Of a DNA stretch of 64,000 bases, positions 1 through 8,192 are shown in pieces. The notes beneath the pieces were generated by a model. It ran no database searches. It was not told the DNA's origin and saw nothing but the letters and a program-made list of their open reading frames with translations. The DNA is taken from positions 186,001 to 250,000 of the forward strand of contig JAJCYH010000011.1 of assembly GCA_029262995.1 (NCBI GenBank). Reading direction: 5' to 3'. This DNA comes from Saprospiraceae bacterium (lineage in GTDB: Bacteria > Bacteroidota > Bacteroidia > Chitinophagales > Saprospiraceae). Every line of letters starts with the position of its first letter. Position 1 is the stretch's first letter. A program made the position numbers and the translations under genes.

Positions 1-185
1 CAAAAGATTTACAAATAGCAGTTTACGGAGATGTAGCAAATCTAACTTTTCATTCTGATTTTCATTTAAAATTTGATGAAGATTTAGTAATAGTAAACGA
101 TCAAATAACGTTATTATTTGTCAAAACTAAGGATGGATGGAAAATGGTTCATGAACATCACTCACCCTTAAAAAAGGTAGAATAA
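1..185 (+). CDS. SnoaL-like / DUF4440-type small protein, C-terminal part only
   Basis: The window opens inside a reading frame whose codons start at base 3 and end with TAA at 183-185, giving about 60 residues. The tail (TLLFVKTKDGWKMVHEHHS) is typical of the last two strands of the SnoaL/NTF2-like fold, as in DUF4440 and SnoaL_3 proteins, where a GWK or GWR turn precedes a buried strand rich in histidine. The fold forms a cone-shaped barrel that can bind small molecules; no specific reaction can be assigned. The N-terminal half lies outside the window. The gene is followed within a few bases by a palindromic element, so it may be a mobile cassette gene like its right-hand neighbour. Confidence 0.55.
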   Translation, partial: KDLQIAVYGDVANLTFHSDFHLKFDEDLVIVNDQITLLFVKTKDGWKMVHEHHSPLKKVE

Positions 186-188
186 CGT

Positions 189-316
189 GCTACAACGTGT
201 ATAAGTAATAGCGATTTGAGTCATAATTCAAATCGCTATTCTTTTTAATTTTGTAAATTACTTTCCGAAAAGTAGTCGGCTAAAACTCGCTACTACTCAT
301 ACACGAACACGTTAGC
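189..316. repeat. Imperfect palindromic element, attC-like
   Basis: The left arm (189-214) and the right arm (287-316) are imperfect reverse complements. Both carry a GTGTAT core, a run ending in TAGCGA, and an outer GCTA/TAGC end with AACGT close to it; the right end reads ACGTTAGC. The right arm has extra unpaired bases relative to the left. This resembles an integron attC site (two inverted boxes at each end, one arm with extrahelical bases). It sits exactly between two small unrelated genes, beginning 3 bases after the first stop. No integrase is in the window, so the attC reading is inference. Confidence 0.45.
207..246 (+). terminator. Rho-independent terminator-like hairpin
   Basis: A perfect 13-bp stem (207-219 with 228-240), an 8-base loop and a following CTTTTT lie 22 bases after the stop of the first gene. 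The hairpin lies inside the left half of the larger palindrome at 189-316, so it may serve both to end transcription and as part of a recombination-site fold. Confidence 0.6.
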
Positions 317-421
317 TATAATTTATTGCATACACATTATGCAGACATCCTACAATCATTAATGTTTTTTCTTCTAAAAGCATGATGGAACTTTCTTGTT
401 CATATTTAAATTATTATATGT

Positions 422-1153
422 ATGAATCAAAGAGCAAGTCCATCAAAAACAATAAAACAATTATGTCTGAGTAGTATTGAAAATACTAAAGATGATATTG
501 AATATATTTTTAACAAATCAGATAGCCTAGTAGTTTGGTTAATTGGATATTCAATAACTGGTATTACCCTTGTAATCTCAAACCTTACAGATTTTGTTAG
601 TTACTATAAAACATTTGAAATACATCTGATATTGACCTGTTTTGTATTGACAATTATATCAGGTGTAGTTTATAGAATTATATATTTCTTTTATCAAATG
701 AAATTTCGAAATTCTATGAATCACTTTAAGCTTCTTTTAACTGAGTGGAATTCAATGTCATTAAATGACATTGATATTGATAGTATTGAAAATGTAGATG
801 AAATTTTATATTTACTAAATAAGAATTTTGGACTTGATTTCTCTAAATTGAAAAAGTCTTATAAAGATTTTGAAGGAGATACAAAAATAGAAACTCTTAA
901 CTCATTAAAGACCTATTATAAAAATTTCCATGAATGGGCAAAAAACGATTTTAAAATAGGCTTAAAAGAAGTAAAACATGCTATGAAAACTTCTTTCAAT
1001 CTCTCTGATAAAAAAATTAATAAAATTTATGATAATTATTCTGCCAAAGGAATAAATTTTTTGTCAATTGCTTCTAAGACTCTCATGATTTCATGTTTCC
1101 TATTTTTTATTATATCAATAGTTTTAGTGGTAATATTATATATTCTAAATTGA
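422..1153 (+). CDS. Predicted membrane protein of unknown function
   Basis: I do not recognise this 243-residue protein. It has two hydrophobic segments near the N-terminus (about 37-57 and 67-91), a long charged, lysine- and aspartate-rich middle (about 95-205) with helical character, and a strongly hydrophobic C-terminal segment (about 216-242) ending at the stop. That layout suggests an inner-membrane protein with a large soluble loop. The region is more AT-rich than the core genes nearby. It lies between palindromic elements at 189-316 and 1167-1214, and its stop is only 13 bases before the second, as expected for a cassette-borne accessory gene. The ATG at 422 is the first in frame. Some phage-defence effectors share this architecture, but no domain supports that here. 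Confidence 0.6.
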   Translation: MNQRASPSKTIKQLCLSSIENTKDDIEYIFNKSDSLVVWLIGYSITGITLVISNLTDFVSYYKTFEIHLILTCFVLTIISGVVYRIIYFFYQMKFRNSMNHFKLLLTEWNSMSLNDIDIDSIENVDEILYLLNKNFGLDFSKLKKSYKDFEGDTKIETLNSLKTYYKNFHEWAKNDFKIGLKEVKHAMKTSFNLSDKKINKIYDNYSAKGINFLSIASKTLMISCFLFFIISIVLVVILYILN

Positions 1154-1166
1154 AAAAGAAACTATA

Positions 1167-1214
1167 GCTAATAAATAAGGATTCAAGTGGTCGGAACGAC
1201 CGAACGTGAATCTT
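1167..1214 (+). repeat. 48-base repeat, cassette-boundary-like hairpin (copy 1)
   Basis: The segment starts GCTAATAAATAAGG and contains an imperfect hairpin with GTCG-GAA-CGAC at its tip and GATTCA/TGAATC at its base, with one arm carrying extra bases. The reverse complement of 40885-40932 matches it at 47 of 48 positions. In both places it begins within 8-13 bases after the stop codon of a small membrane-protein gene and has the same orientation relative to that gene. This conservation between unrelated genes points to a recombination or mobility signal rather than a simple terminator, because no T-tract follows. Confidence 0.65.
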
Positions 1215-1619
1215 AAATAATAGATAAGCAGTCATAGCTCCTTAGTCTCTATTACTCTTATGATTAACAATATGACGGTATAACGATATAAGGTAGTCCA
1301 ATCAGAACATCTCGTTAAAAGCGAAGAACTCAGAATTTAATAAAACAAGGATTTACGAGATATTGTCCAAAAATGCATGTCCAAATTTGCAGTTATTTGA
1401 TTACATGACTATGTAGGTCTTGCATTACTTTGCATAGTTATTTAGTTTAATGTAATTTCACTGCTAACACTAAATAAAAAAAGGAGATGAAATCGATCAT
1501 CTCCTCGCCAATTTTGCTTTTTTCAATTTGGGATGATTAAATATCGGCTGTATCTTCAATAATACCCAAAATAAAGATAATTATATCCATGTGATATGAT
1601 TTAGAATGTTTTTTGAACC
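1215..1619. other. Non-coding stretch, no gene seen
   Basis: No convincing reading frame is present. ATATGACGGTATA (1270-1282) recurs inverted at 42747-42759 in the other accessory island, so the left part may belong to the cassette-like element. A short hairpin (GGAGATGA at 1483-1490 pairing with 1497-1504) is preceded by a run of A. That would be a terminator for minus-strand transcription, but no minus-strand gene reads into it. Confidence 0.4.
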
Positions 1620-1667
1620 GAACTGGTTACAATATTAAATGTAATAATTGTGCCAGTTCTTTTTTTA
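1620..1667 (+). terminator. Orphan Rho-independent terminator
   Basis: GAACTGG (1620-1626) pairs with CCAGTTC (1653-1659), the stem continues inward through ACAAT/ATTGT with a small bulge, and a run of eight T follows. It is a strong plus-strand terminator, yet the nearest upstream plus-strand stop is about 470 bases away. It either ends an unrecognised transcript in 1215-1619 or attenuates expression of the gene starting at 1749. Confidence 0.6.
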
Positions 1668-1748
1668 TATATCGTTGTTTATGACATGATTTTTGCATAG
1701 ATATGTAAACTACTTTACCTAAAATATTGTAAATTAGTTACTTAGGGC

Positions 1749-3155
1749 ATGAAAGGACTCAGAAAATTGGTACGAATTTATGATGAACTGCTGAAGAATA
1801 AAACTTCAAAATTCATTAGATCAAGTTTTAATAAAAAGGAAGAAGCACTTTTTAATCACTATCAAACATCGGTATCTGAGAATACAATTTCTAAGAAATT
1901 ATACAATAGCTCACCTTCTCATCAGTCCTACCAATCGCTAAAGAAAAGCCTGCTGGAAAAGCTATATTCAATAGTGCTTACATCAAATGTAGGTAAATCT
2001 TACCAAAAACAACGTCTTGAACTGGGTAGAGAGTTCCTTGTTGTAAAGGTCTTGTCAGTTTTAAAACAAAGGTCATTAATGGTAAGTATAGCCGAAAAGA
2101 CATTGCAGAAATGCCTGAAATTTCACCTTTACCATGAAGCAGCAGAGCTTTCTCGGATATTATCGGATCACTATTCTGTATTTGCCAAAAAAATTAAACA
2201 AGCGGAAACATATTATGAGCTGAGCCTTCATTGCTTTGATATTTATAGAAAAGAACTTGAATACGGGTGGAAATATTCCTATTTCAGAAGTCTGTACGGA
2301 ACACCCGAGTTTGAATCTAGTGTAGATGAATTTTCTACTACAGCAAATGGATTAAAGGATTTGTTTCACCTAAACAGTTCTAGACTATGTTTCTATCATT
2401 ATGAATTGCGGTTTTTTGAATTTTATATCAAAAAGGACATAGATCAAATGGTCACCACCTGCCTAGAGGCTATTTCTTATTACGATCATCTGCCATTCTC
2501 TCATAATTCAGCCAAACATATATTTACCTTCCATTTGATTGAAGTCTATTTGAATCATAACAAACTAGAAGAAGCAAAATCACTCATCCTTTCTTTCCTT
2601 GAACAGGTAGATTCAAAAAATGCTTCTTATTATAGGTATAAGGAATTGTTGTTAAGGGTTTACCTTTTTGAAATGGATATTCAAAAAGCAAAAAAAGTAT
2701 ATGATTACCTGGTTAAAAATATCAGAAAATTATCCAATATCTATACGCTTGACAGATTGATCATCTATGAAATGTATATGGCCATTCTTACGAACAGCAA
2801 ATTGAATTTCAGAAAGATTCTTTATAATATTAACAGGGTTAAACAGGATAAGAAAGGAATGCATGTGCCTTTTTTAATCGCACAAGCTATTTATTATTAC
2901 AAAAATGATCCGGATAAACTCATAGACAAGTTAGATGCATTAAATCAATATGCTTATAAATATCTTAAGGAAGATCAGTTTGAACGAACCAGACAATTTA
3001 TAAAAATACTTAATAGAGTACTTTCAGGCAAATCATATTCTGATATAGCTATGGAAGAAAGAAAGGAAAAATTAAGTAATTACGGATTGGAGATGGTGTC
3101 TTACGAAAGTCTTTTAAATATTATACAATCATCTAAGCCTGTTACTTTTTCTTAG
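1749..3155 (+). CDS. Helical-repeat (TPR-like) protein of unknown function
   Basis: This 468-residue protein has no signal peptide or membrane segment and is almost entirely helical. Recurrent Tyr/Leu/Ala-rich helix pairs (for example about 105-165, 255-330 and 370-420) suggest degenerate TPR-type scaffolding. Long proteins of this type are common in Saprospira-like genomes, usually as single hypothetical genes, and are thought to mediate protein-protein contacts. It stands alone on the plus strand; its stop is one base from the stop of the convergent aldolase gene. An orphan terminator lies about 80 bases upstream of the ATG and may influence expression. No enzymatic motif is visible. Confidence 0.6.
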   Translation: MKGLRKLVRIYDELLKNKTSKFIRSSFNKKEEALFNHYQTSVSENTISKKLYNSSPSHQSYQSLKKSLLEKLYSIVLTSNVGKSYQKQRLELGREFLVVKVLSVLKQRSLMVSIAEKTLQKCLKFHLYHEAAELSRILSDHYSVFAKKIKQAETYYELSLHCFDIYRKELEYGWKYSYFRSLYGTPEFESSVDEFSTTANGLKDLFHLNSSRLCFYHYELRFFEFYIKKDIDQMVTTCLEAISYYDHLPFSHNSAKHIFTFHLIEVYLNHNKLEEAKSLILSFLEQVDSKNASYYRYKELLLRVYLFEMDIQKAKKVYDYLVKNIRKLSNIYTLDRLIIYEMYMAILTNSKLNFRKILYNINRVKQDKKGMHVPFLIAQAIYYYKNDPDKLIDKLDALNQYAYKYLKEDQFERTRQFIKILNRVLSGKSYSDIAMEERKEKLSNYGLEMVSYESLLNIIQSSKPVTFS

Positions 3156-3156
3156 C

Positions 3157-4170
3157 TTAAGATTTATGCTTTAACATATCAAGAGCTACATCTACGATCA
3201 TGTCTTCTTGTCCTCCTACCATCTTACGTTTGCCGAGTTCTTTGAGAATTGTTCTTGTGTCTAGTCCATACCTCTGAGCAGCTCTTTCTGAGTGTAAAAG
3301 AAAAGAAGAGTAGACACCTGCATAGCCTAAGGACAAAGTTTCTCTGTCAACCCTCACAGGTCTGCTCTGCAAAGGTCGTATTACATCATCGGCTAAATCC
3401 ATTAGTTTGAACAGATCGCAATTGTGAGTTTTCCCCATTTTATTTAAAACTGCTATCAAGACTTCAAGAGGAGCATTTCCTGCGCCGGCTCCCATTCCTG
3501 CCAGAGAAGCGTCGATTCTGTTTGCACCACAATCCAAAGCAGCAATTGAATTGGCAACACCCAAGGACAGATTGTGATGGCAATGAATACCAATTTCAGT
3601 ATCCTGATTTAAGCTATCTCTGAAAGCTTTGATTCTATCTGTGACATCGCTCATCAGTAAGGCTCCTGCAGAGTCGGTAACATATATGCAGTCAGCTCCT
3701 GCAGATTCCATGATTTTAGCTTGTTCAGCTAGTTTGGTAGGTGTATTCATGTGCGCCATCATCAGAAAGCCACCAACATCCATGTCAAGCTTTTTAGCCG
3801 CTTCTATATGTTGGATTGAAATATCTGCTTCGGTACAGTGCGTTGCTATTCTTACAGATTCTACACCTAGGGATCTTGCCCTTTTTAAATCTTCAATTGT
3901 GCCTATTCCCGGTAGTAATAGGGTAGTGAGCTTCGCATGTTTAAGTTTGTCACTAATACCTTCTAACCATTCCCAATCTGTGCAAGTGCCAAATCCATAA
4001 TTAAAGCTTCCACCTGCTAGACCATCGCCATGTGAGATTTCTATGGCATCAACTCCTGCCTCATCCAAAGCAATCGCAATGGATGTAACTTGCTCTTTTG
4101 TGTATTGGTGACGGATAGCATGCATGCCATCTCTAAGCGTAACATCTTGTATGTATAAGTTATGATTCAT
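3157..4170 (-). CDS. mhpE: 4-hydroxy-2-oxovalerate aldolase (DmpG/BphI/MhpE family)
   Basis: A DRE-TIM metallolyase that cleaves 4-hydroxy-2-oxoacids to pyruvate and an aldehyde, the last carbon-carbon cleavage of meta-pathways for aromatics and steroids. At 337 residues it has normal family length. The catalytic arginine lies in [12 protein letters not shown] (from residue 12), the substrate-side [13 protein letters not shown] is present, and the metal-binding [11 protein letters not shown] lies near residue 195. The C-terminal part (about 270-337) matches the family's helical domain that docks and channels aldehyde to the dehydrogenase partner. That partner is encoded 11 bases upstream, so the two very likely form the bifunctional complex. 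The stop lies one base from the stop of the convergent gene. Confidence 0.92.
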   Translation of the reverse strand: MNHNLYIQDVTLRDGMHAIRHQYTKEQVTSIAIALDEAGVDAIEISHGDGLAGGSFNYGFGTCTDWEWLEGISDKLKHAKLTTLLLPGIGTIEDLKRARSLGVESVRIATHCTEADISIQHIEAAKKLDMDVGGFLMMAHMNTPTKLAEQAKIMESAGADCIYVTDSAGALLMSDVTDRIKAFRDSLNQDTEIGIHCHHNLSLGVANSIAALDCGANRIDASLAGMGAGAGNAPLEVLIAVLNKMGKTHNCDLFKLMDLADDVIRPLQSRPVRVDRETLSLGYAGVYSSFLLHSERAAQRYGLDTRTILKELGKRKMVGGQEDMIVDVALDMLKHKS

Positions 4171-4181
4171 GGTTCTGAAGT

Positions 4182-5120
4182 TTATAGTTTTTGCTGATTG
4201 GATGAGATTAGCCTTTCAGCAGTTGCCTTGGCCGCAGAAGTCATGATGTCCAAATTTCCAGCATATGAAGGTAGATAATGACCTGCTCCTTCTACTTGAA
4301 GAAGCACAGTGGTTTTTAAGCCATGGCATTTGCCAAGACCTTCGATATAAACAGGATTGTCTTCAGGAATGTAATCAAATTGAACCTCTTGATGCAATTG
4401 ATAACCGGGGACATACTTTTGAACTTCTGCAATCATTTGGTCTATACTTTCCTTAATGACAGATTCATTCGCTTTTTTGCTTAAGGTAAAAACAGTATCA
4501 CGCATTACCAATGGCGGATTAGCTGGATTAAGAACAATGATGGCTTTCCCTTTTCTAGCACCACCAACACTCTCTATAGCATGAGATGTTGTCGCTGTAA
4601 ATTCATCAATATTAGCACGAGTTCCAGGCCCTGCAGAAAGGCTTGCAATCGAAGCAACTATTTCGCTATAATGTACGTCGGCTACTCTGCTTACTGCAGC
4701 AACAATAGGGATCGTTGCCTGACCACCACAAGTTACCATATTGTAATTCTTATGATCTAGGTTAAAATCCAAGTTAACTGGAGGCACTATAAAAGGACCT
4801 ATCGCAGCAGGAGTTAAGTCAATAACTTTTTTGTCGGTAAATTTCTCAATAATGGACCAATTGTAATGATGTGCTTTGGCAGATGTGGCATCAAATATTA
4901 TTTTTATTTCTGACCAAACATCTTTTGTTACTAACTCATCTATTCCTCCAGAACAAGTATCAATGCCCATTCTTGAGGCTCTTTGTAATCCATCAGAATT
5001 GGGATCAATGCCTACAAAAACTGAAGCTTCAAGAACCTCAGATTGTCTAATTATTTTGATTAATAAATCAGTGCCGATATTACCGGAACCAATGATTGCA
5101 GATTTAGCTTTATTTGACAT
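4182..5120 (-). CDS. mhpF: Acetaldehyde dehydrogenase, CoA-acylating (DmpF/BphJ/MhpF family)
   Basis: It converts the aldehyde released by the aldolase to acyl-CoA with NAD and CoA. At 312 residues it has standard length. The nucleotide-binding start [13 protein letters not shown] is at residues 8-20 and the catalytic cysteine is Cys131 in [21 protein letters not shown] and NPANPP match conserved loops of the family. It is immediately upstream of the aldolase gene on the minus strand, and the proteins are expected to form one channelled complex. It lies 65 bases downstream of the AraC-type regulator gene. No enzyme that would make the 2-hydroxypentadienoate precursor is in the window. Confidence 0.92.
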   Translation of the reverse strand: MSNKAKSAIIGSGNIGTDLLIKIIRQSEVLEASVFVGIDPNSDGLQRASRMGIDTCSGGIDELVTKDVWSEIKIIFDATSAKAHHYNWSIIEKFTDKKVIDLTPAAIGPFIVPPVNLDFNLDHKNYNMVTCGGQATIPIVAAVSRVADVHYSEIVASIASLSAGPGTRANIDEFTATTSHAIESVGGARKGKAIIVLNPANPPLVMRDTVFTLSKKANESVIKESIDQMIAEVQKYVPGYQLHQEVQFDYIPEDNPVYIEGLGKCHGLKTTVLLQVEGAGHYLPSYAGNLDIMTSAAKATAERLISSNQQKL

Positions 5121-5185
5121 TTTAGCACTTAATTAAAAGCGAATTTAATCATAATTCTTACGCCATTACAATTTTGTCATTACAG

Positions 5186-6064
5186 CTAATTTCTTTTGGA
5201 TTGTTCCAATTTTCTATAGCCAGATAATGTCGTATTAGTATATCTTTTAAAAATTCGTGACATATAAGCTGGATCATCAAATGATAACCTGAAAGCGATT
5301 TCTTTAATTGAAAAGGTAGAAAACTTTAGATATCGCTTGATTTCAGAAATGATTTTCTCTAAAATGATAGACTTACCAGTCTTGCCACTATACTTCATGC
5401 AGATATCACTTAGCCTCCTTACTGTGATTCCAAGGTTTTGAGCGTAAAATTGTAGATTATGTTCTTGCGTAAAAGATTGGTTACAAAGCAAATTAAACTT
5501 GTTAAATAATTGACGATCTCGGTTTTCCTGAACCAAGGGCTCTTGGTTTAATGCTTCAAGTAGCTTGTTTGTGAGTTTGTTTAGTAAAGCATACAATAAA
5601 TATTGCATTGTTGTCTGTTTTCCTGCTACAGAGCTGCTGTTTTCTTTTAACATCAGATCAAGTAATAGTTCAAATCGACTTTGATCCTGAACACATAACT
5701 GCAATTCATTTTTTAACAATATAGTGTTGGTATAATCTCTGAGAATATCTGTTTCTGCATGAGATACAGGAAGAAAGTCTTCATCAAACCGAAGGAGTAC
5801 GCCATCGAGGTTTTTACCATAATTAAACCCATGAACCTGATTGAGCCCAATAAAATAAAAACTACGCTCTTTTAATTCTATGGTATTGTCATCGATAAAA
5901 TGACTACCTGTCCCTGATTTAATGTAAATTAGTTCCTGAAACCTATGGCGGTGAGCCTTTTCATCTAGGACACTCTTGTTGATTTCTTTTAATACCGGTC
6001 TAATAATAAATGAAGAATTACCTGTAGGTAGTATGTGATCTGGTATATTCTTACTTCCTTTCAA
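5186..6064 (-). CDS. AraC-family transcriptional regulator
   Basis: 292 residues. The N-terminal half (about 30-130) is a cupin-like ligand-sensing domain (HRHRFQELIYIKSGTG is a characteristic AraC_binding start). The C-terminal 100 residues form the double helix-turn-helix, with the second motif recognisable in FSIKEIAFRLSFDDPAYMSRIFKRYTN split across its two helices and the closing GYR. This organisation matches regulators of small-molecule catabolism. It lies 7 bases downstream of the flavin reductase gene and upstream of the aldolase/dehydrogenase pair, all on one strand, so it probably controls this set. The ligand is unknown; an aromatic acid is plausible from context only. Confidence 0.85.
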   Translation of the reverse strand: MKGSKNIPDHILPTGNSSFIIRPVLKEINKSVLDEKAHRHRFQELIYIKSGTGSHFIDDNTIELKERSFYFIGLNQVHGFNYGKNLDGVLLRFDEDFLPVSHAETDILRDYTNTILLKNELQLCVQDQSRFELLLDLMLKENSSSVAGKQTTMQYLLYALLNKLTNKLLEALNQEPLVQENRDRQLFNKFNLLCNQSFTQEHNLQFYAQNLGITVRRLSDICMKYSGKTGKSIILEKIISEIKRYLKFSTFSIKEIAFRLSFDDPAYMSRIFKRYTNTTLSGYRKLEQSKRN

Positions 6065-6071
6065 TGGAATC

Positions 6072-6563
6072 TTATTCGCTGATTATTAGATTACCTGTTG
6101 TTCTATAGCCATCATAAAATATTATTGGTTGTTTATGATCAGATCTCCAACATTTTATTATTTCACATAAAACCAAATTGTGATCTCCAGCAGGAATTAG
6201 ACTCTGAATTTTAAGATGATAACCTGCCATGGCATCTTCGATATTAATTAAGTCGCCTTCTATCTTTAAATTAAATTCATCAGTTAGTGAGGAATTCCCA
6301 GCAAAATAATCACTTAAGGATTTTTGGTCTTCCGACAAAATATGAATACTAATTTTAAGGTCTTTCCCGAGAAATGGCAACAAATTGGAAGTATTTTCAG
6401 CAGAGAAAAGAACAAGTGGCGGATCTAGAGATACAGATAAAAATGAATTGATAGTCATTCCGACTACTTCAGATTGATCAGTAACAATGGTTATTACCGC
6501 TATACCTGTTGCAAATGCTCCTGCAACATTCCTTAAATGTAAAGAATCTATAGTATTGGTCAT
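6072..6563 (-). CDS. Flavin reductase domain protein (HpaC/HsaB-like)
   Basis: A 163-residue single-domain flavin reductase. The N-terminal LRNVAGAFATGIAVITIVTD, the MTINSFLSVSLDPPLV block (conserved Ser-Leu-Pro-Pro) and the C-terminal FYDGYRT are family hallmarks. Such proteins use NAD(P)H to supply reduced FMN or FAD to a partner monooxygenase that hydroxylates phenols, steroids or aromatic acids. No monooxygenase partner is encoded nearby, so the partner must be elsewhere. It is the first gene of the minus-strand group. GATATTTG upstream on the minus strand differs by one base from TAnnTTTG and could be the promoter. Confidence 0.85.
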   Translation of the reverse strand: MTNTIDSLHLRNVAGAFATGIAVITIVTDQSEVVGMTINSFLSVSLDPPLVLFSAENTSNLLPFLGKDLKISIHILSEDQKSLSDYFAGNSSLTDEFNLKIEGDLINIEDAMAGYHLKIQSLIPAGDHNLVLCEIIKCWRSDHKQPIIFYDGYRTTGNLIISE

Positions 6564-6653
6564 ATCCTAATCAATTAGTATAGTTTGTTGTGCAAATTAA
6601 ACTCAAATATCTGTGTCTAGGTTTATCCATTCCGTATTATTGTAAAAATATAA

Positions 6654-7514
6654 TTGATTATTAAGCATCCACGCTCTATAATTTACATGATTATTTCTGG
6701 CATTTGTTTTACTTTCTTAAACAGTATTGTAAGATATGTTGATGATATGCCTACCTTTCAATTGGTGTTGTTTAGAGCATTCGGTTCTGTTTTATTTTGC
6801 CTAGTAATTATATACAAAGCCAAAATACCGATCCTTGGAAATCGTCCAAAATGGTTAATATTAAGAGCTATATTCGGATTGGTTTCTATGTCTCTTTTTT
6901 TTAAGGCCGTGCAGATGATGCCAGTCGGTTCCGCCGTTACGCTAAGATATATTTCTCCTTTCTTCGCAGCTATTCTAGCCGTTATATTTTTAAAGGAAAA
7001 AATGTTAAAAATACAATGGGCTTGCCTCGTCATTGCTTTTGTAAGTGTTGCTATTTTGAAGGGCTTTGATTTGCGAATAGAAATGCATGCTTTGTTTATT
7101 ATTCTGACTTCTGCTTTTTTTAGTGGATTGGTTTATATGGTGATTAGGAAGATAGCCAGCACGGAACACCCAGTTGTTGTAGTTAATTATTTTATGTGTT
7201 TGTCTCTTTTGGTTTCATCATTTGCATGCTTTTTTAAATGGAGATCCCCCTTGTTGCATGAATGGCCATGGCTACTAAGTATGGGGGTTTTTGGCTATTA
7301 TGCTCAACTGTTTATGACCAAAGCCATGCAAATGGAAGAATCTAATCAAATTGTTCCTTTCAAGTATATTGAAGTTGTTTTAACTATTTTATTTGCATGG
7401 ATTATTTTTGGCGAAAGCCAAAACATAATAGCATTTTTGGCAATAGCTATGATTATTTTAGCACTTATTGTCAACGTGAAGGCTAAAATTTGGTTTCAAA
7501 AATCCAATCAATAG
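6654..7514 (+). CDS. EamA/DMT-family membrane transporter
   Basis: A drug/metabolite transporter with about ten hydrophobic segments in two EamA repeats (about 10-125 and 145-275). The first repeat ends in the usual RYISPFFAAILAVIFLKEK and the second in FKYIEVVLTILFAWIIFGES, the conserved last-helix motif. It should export a small metabolite across the inner membrane. The frame opens with TTG at 6654; an ATG at 6687 would give 275 residues but remove a basic stretch (KHPR) that usually precedes the first helix, so the start is uncertain. It is divergent from the flavin reductase gene and heads a plus-strand set with the AhpD-like and FAD-dehydrogenase genes. Confidence 0.85.
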   Translation: MIIKHPRSIIYMIISGICFTFLNSIVRYVDDMPTFQLVLFRAFGSVLFCLVIIYKAKIPILGNRPKWLILRAIFGLVSMSLFFKAVQMMPVGSAVTLRYISPFFAAILAVIFLKEKMLKIQWACLVIAFVSVAILKGFDLRIEMHALFIILTSAFFSGLVYMVIRKIASTEHPVVVVNYFMCLSLLVSSFACFFKWRSPLLHEWPWLLSMGVFGYYAQLFMTKAMQMEESNQIVPFKYIEVVLTILFAWIIFGESQNIIAFLAIAMIILALIVNVKAKIWFQKSNQ

Positions 7515-7570
7515 AAGTCACGACGTAAATATTTAGATATCTTAAAAACTAAAGATTAAAACAAAGAATA

Positions 7571-8170
7571 ATGAAAAGACCCTTAGTTTATCCAATCGAT
7601 AAAAATGCCAGCGACGAAGCAAAAGAAATGGCAGAATTTTATAAAGAAACTTTAGGCTTTACGCCAAATAGTTTGTTTACCATGATGAGACGTCCTCGTA
7701 TTGCTAAGGCATTTCTGGAAATGAATCAGGCCGTTATGGAGAATAAAGGAAGACTCGATGCTGCTCTTAAACGACAGATTGCTTATTTATCTAGTATGAC
7801 AGCTGGTTGTAAATACTGTGAAGCTCACGCTATCCGTGCCGCTGTACGATACGGTTCCGATGAAGATAAATTGCAGAATATTTGGGAATATAAGACTTAT
7901 GATGCTTTTTCCGATGCAGAAAGAGCTGCCTTTGATTTTGCGGTAGCGGCTTCGTCAGTACCAAATGCAGTTGATGACACAATAGCCGATAACTTGAGAG
8001 CCCATTGGGATGAAGGTGAAATTGTCGAAATTGCTGGTGTTGTATCTCTTTTCGGATACCTTAACAGATGGAATGACAGTATGGGTACCCAGCTTGAAAG
8101 TCCAGCTGCAGATGATGGCGAAAATTATCTTGGAAAAAACAACTGGGAAATCGGAAAGCATAAATACTAG
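7571..8170 (+). CDS. AhpD-like / carboxymuconolactone decarboxylase family protein
   Basis: 199 residues. The family signature is GCKYCEAHAIRAA with Cys80, Cys83 and His86, the redox-active CxxC plus proton-relay histidine of AhpD-type alkylhydroperoxidases. The N-terminal region resembles the peroxidase-related proteins of about 180-200 residues. Members reduce organic peroxides or act on lactone rings; the CxxC favours peroxidase or disulfide chemistry. It lies 22 bases upstream of the FAD-dependent dehydrogenase gene, and the two are probably cotranscribed. Possible roles are detoxifying peroxides made by the neighbouring flavoenzymes or a catabolic step. The substrate is not evident. Confidence 0.8.
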   Translation: MKRPLVYPIDKNASDEAKEMAEFYKETLGFTPNSLFTMMRRPRIAKAFLEMNQAVMENKGRLDAALKRQIAYLSSMTAGCKYCEAHAIRAAVRYGSDEDKLQNIWEYKTYDAFSDAERAAFDFAVAASSVPNAVDDTIADNLRAHWDEGEIVEIAGVVSLFGYLNRWNDSMGTQLESPAADDGENYLGKNNWEIGKHKY

Positions 8171-8192
8171 TTCATACACTCAATCTTAAACC

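Noticed and set aside
1483-1504. Hairpin GGAGATGA / TCATCTCC as a terminator
   Set aside because: The A-run before it would make it work only for minus-strand transcription, and no minus-strand gene reads toward it.
3629-4000. 123-residue open frame on the plus strand inside the aldolase gene
   Set aside because: Antisense to a well-supported enzyme, with no independent motif.
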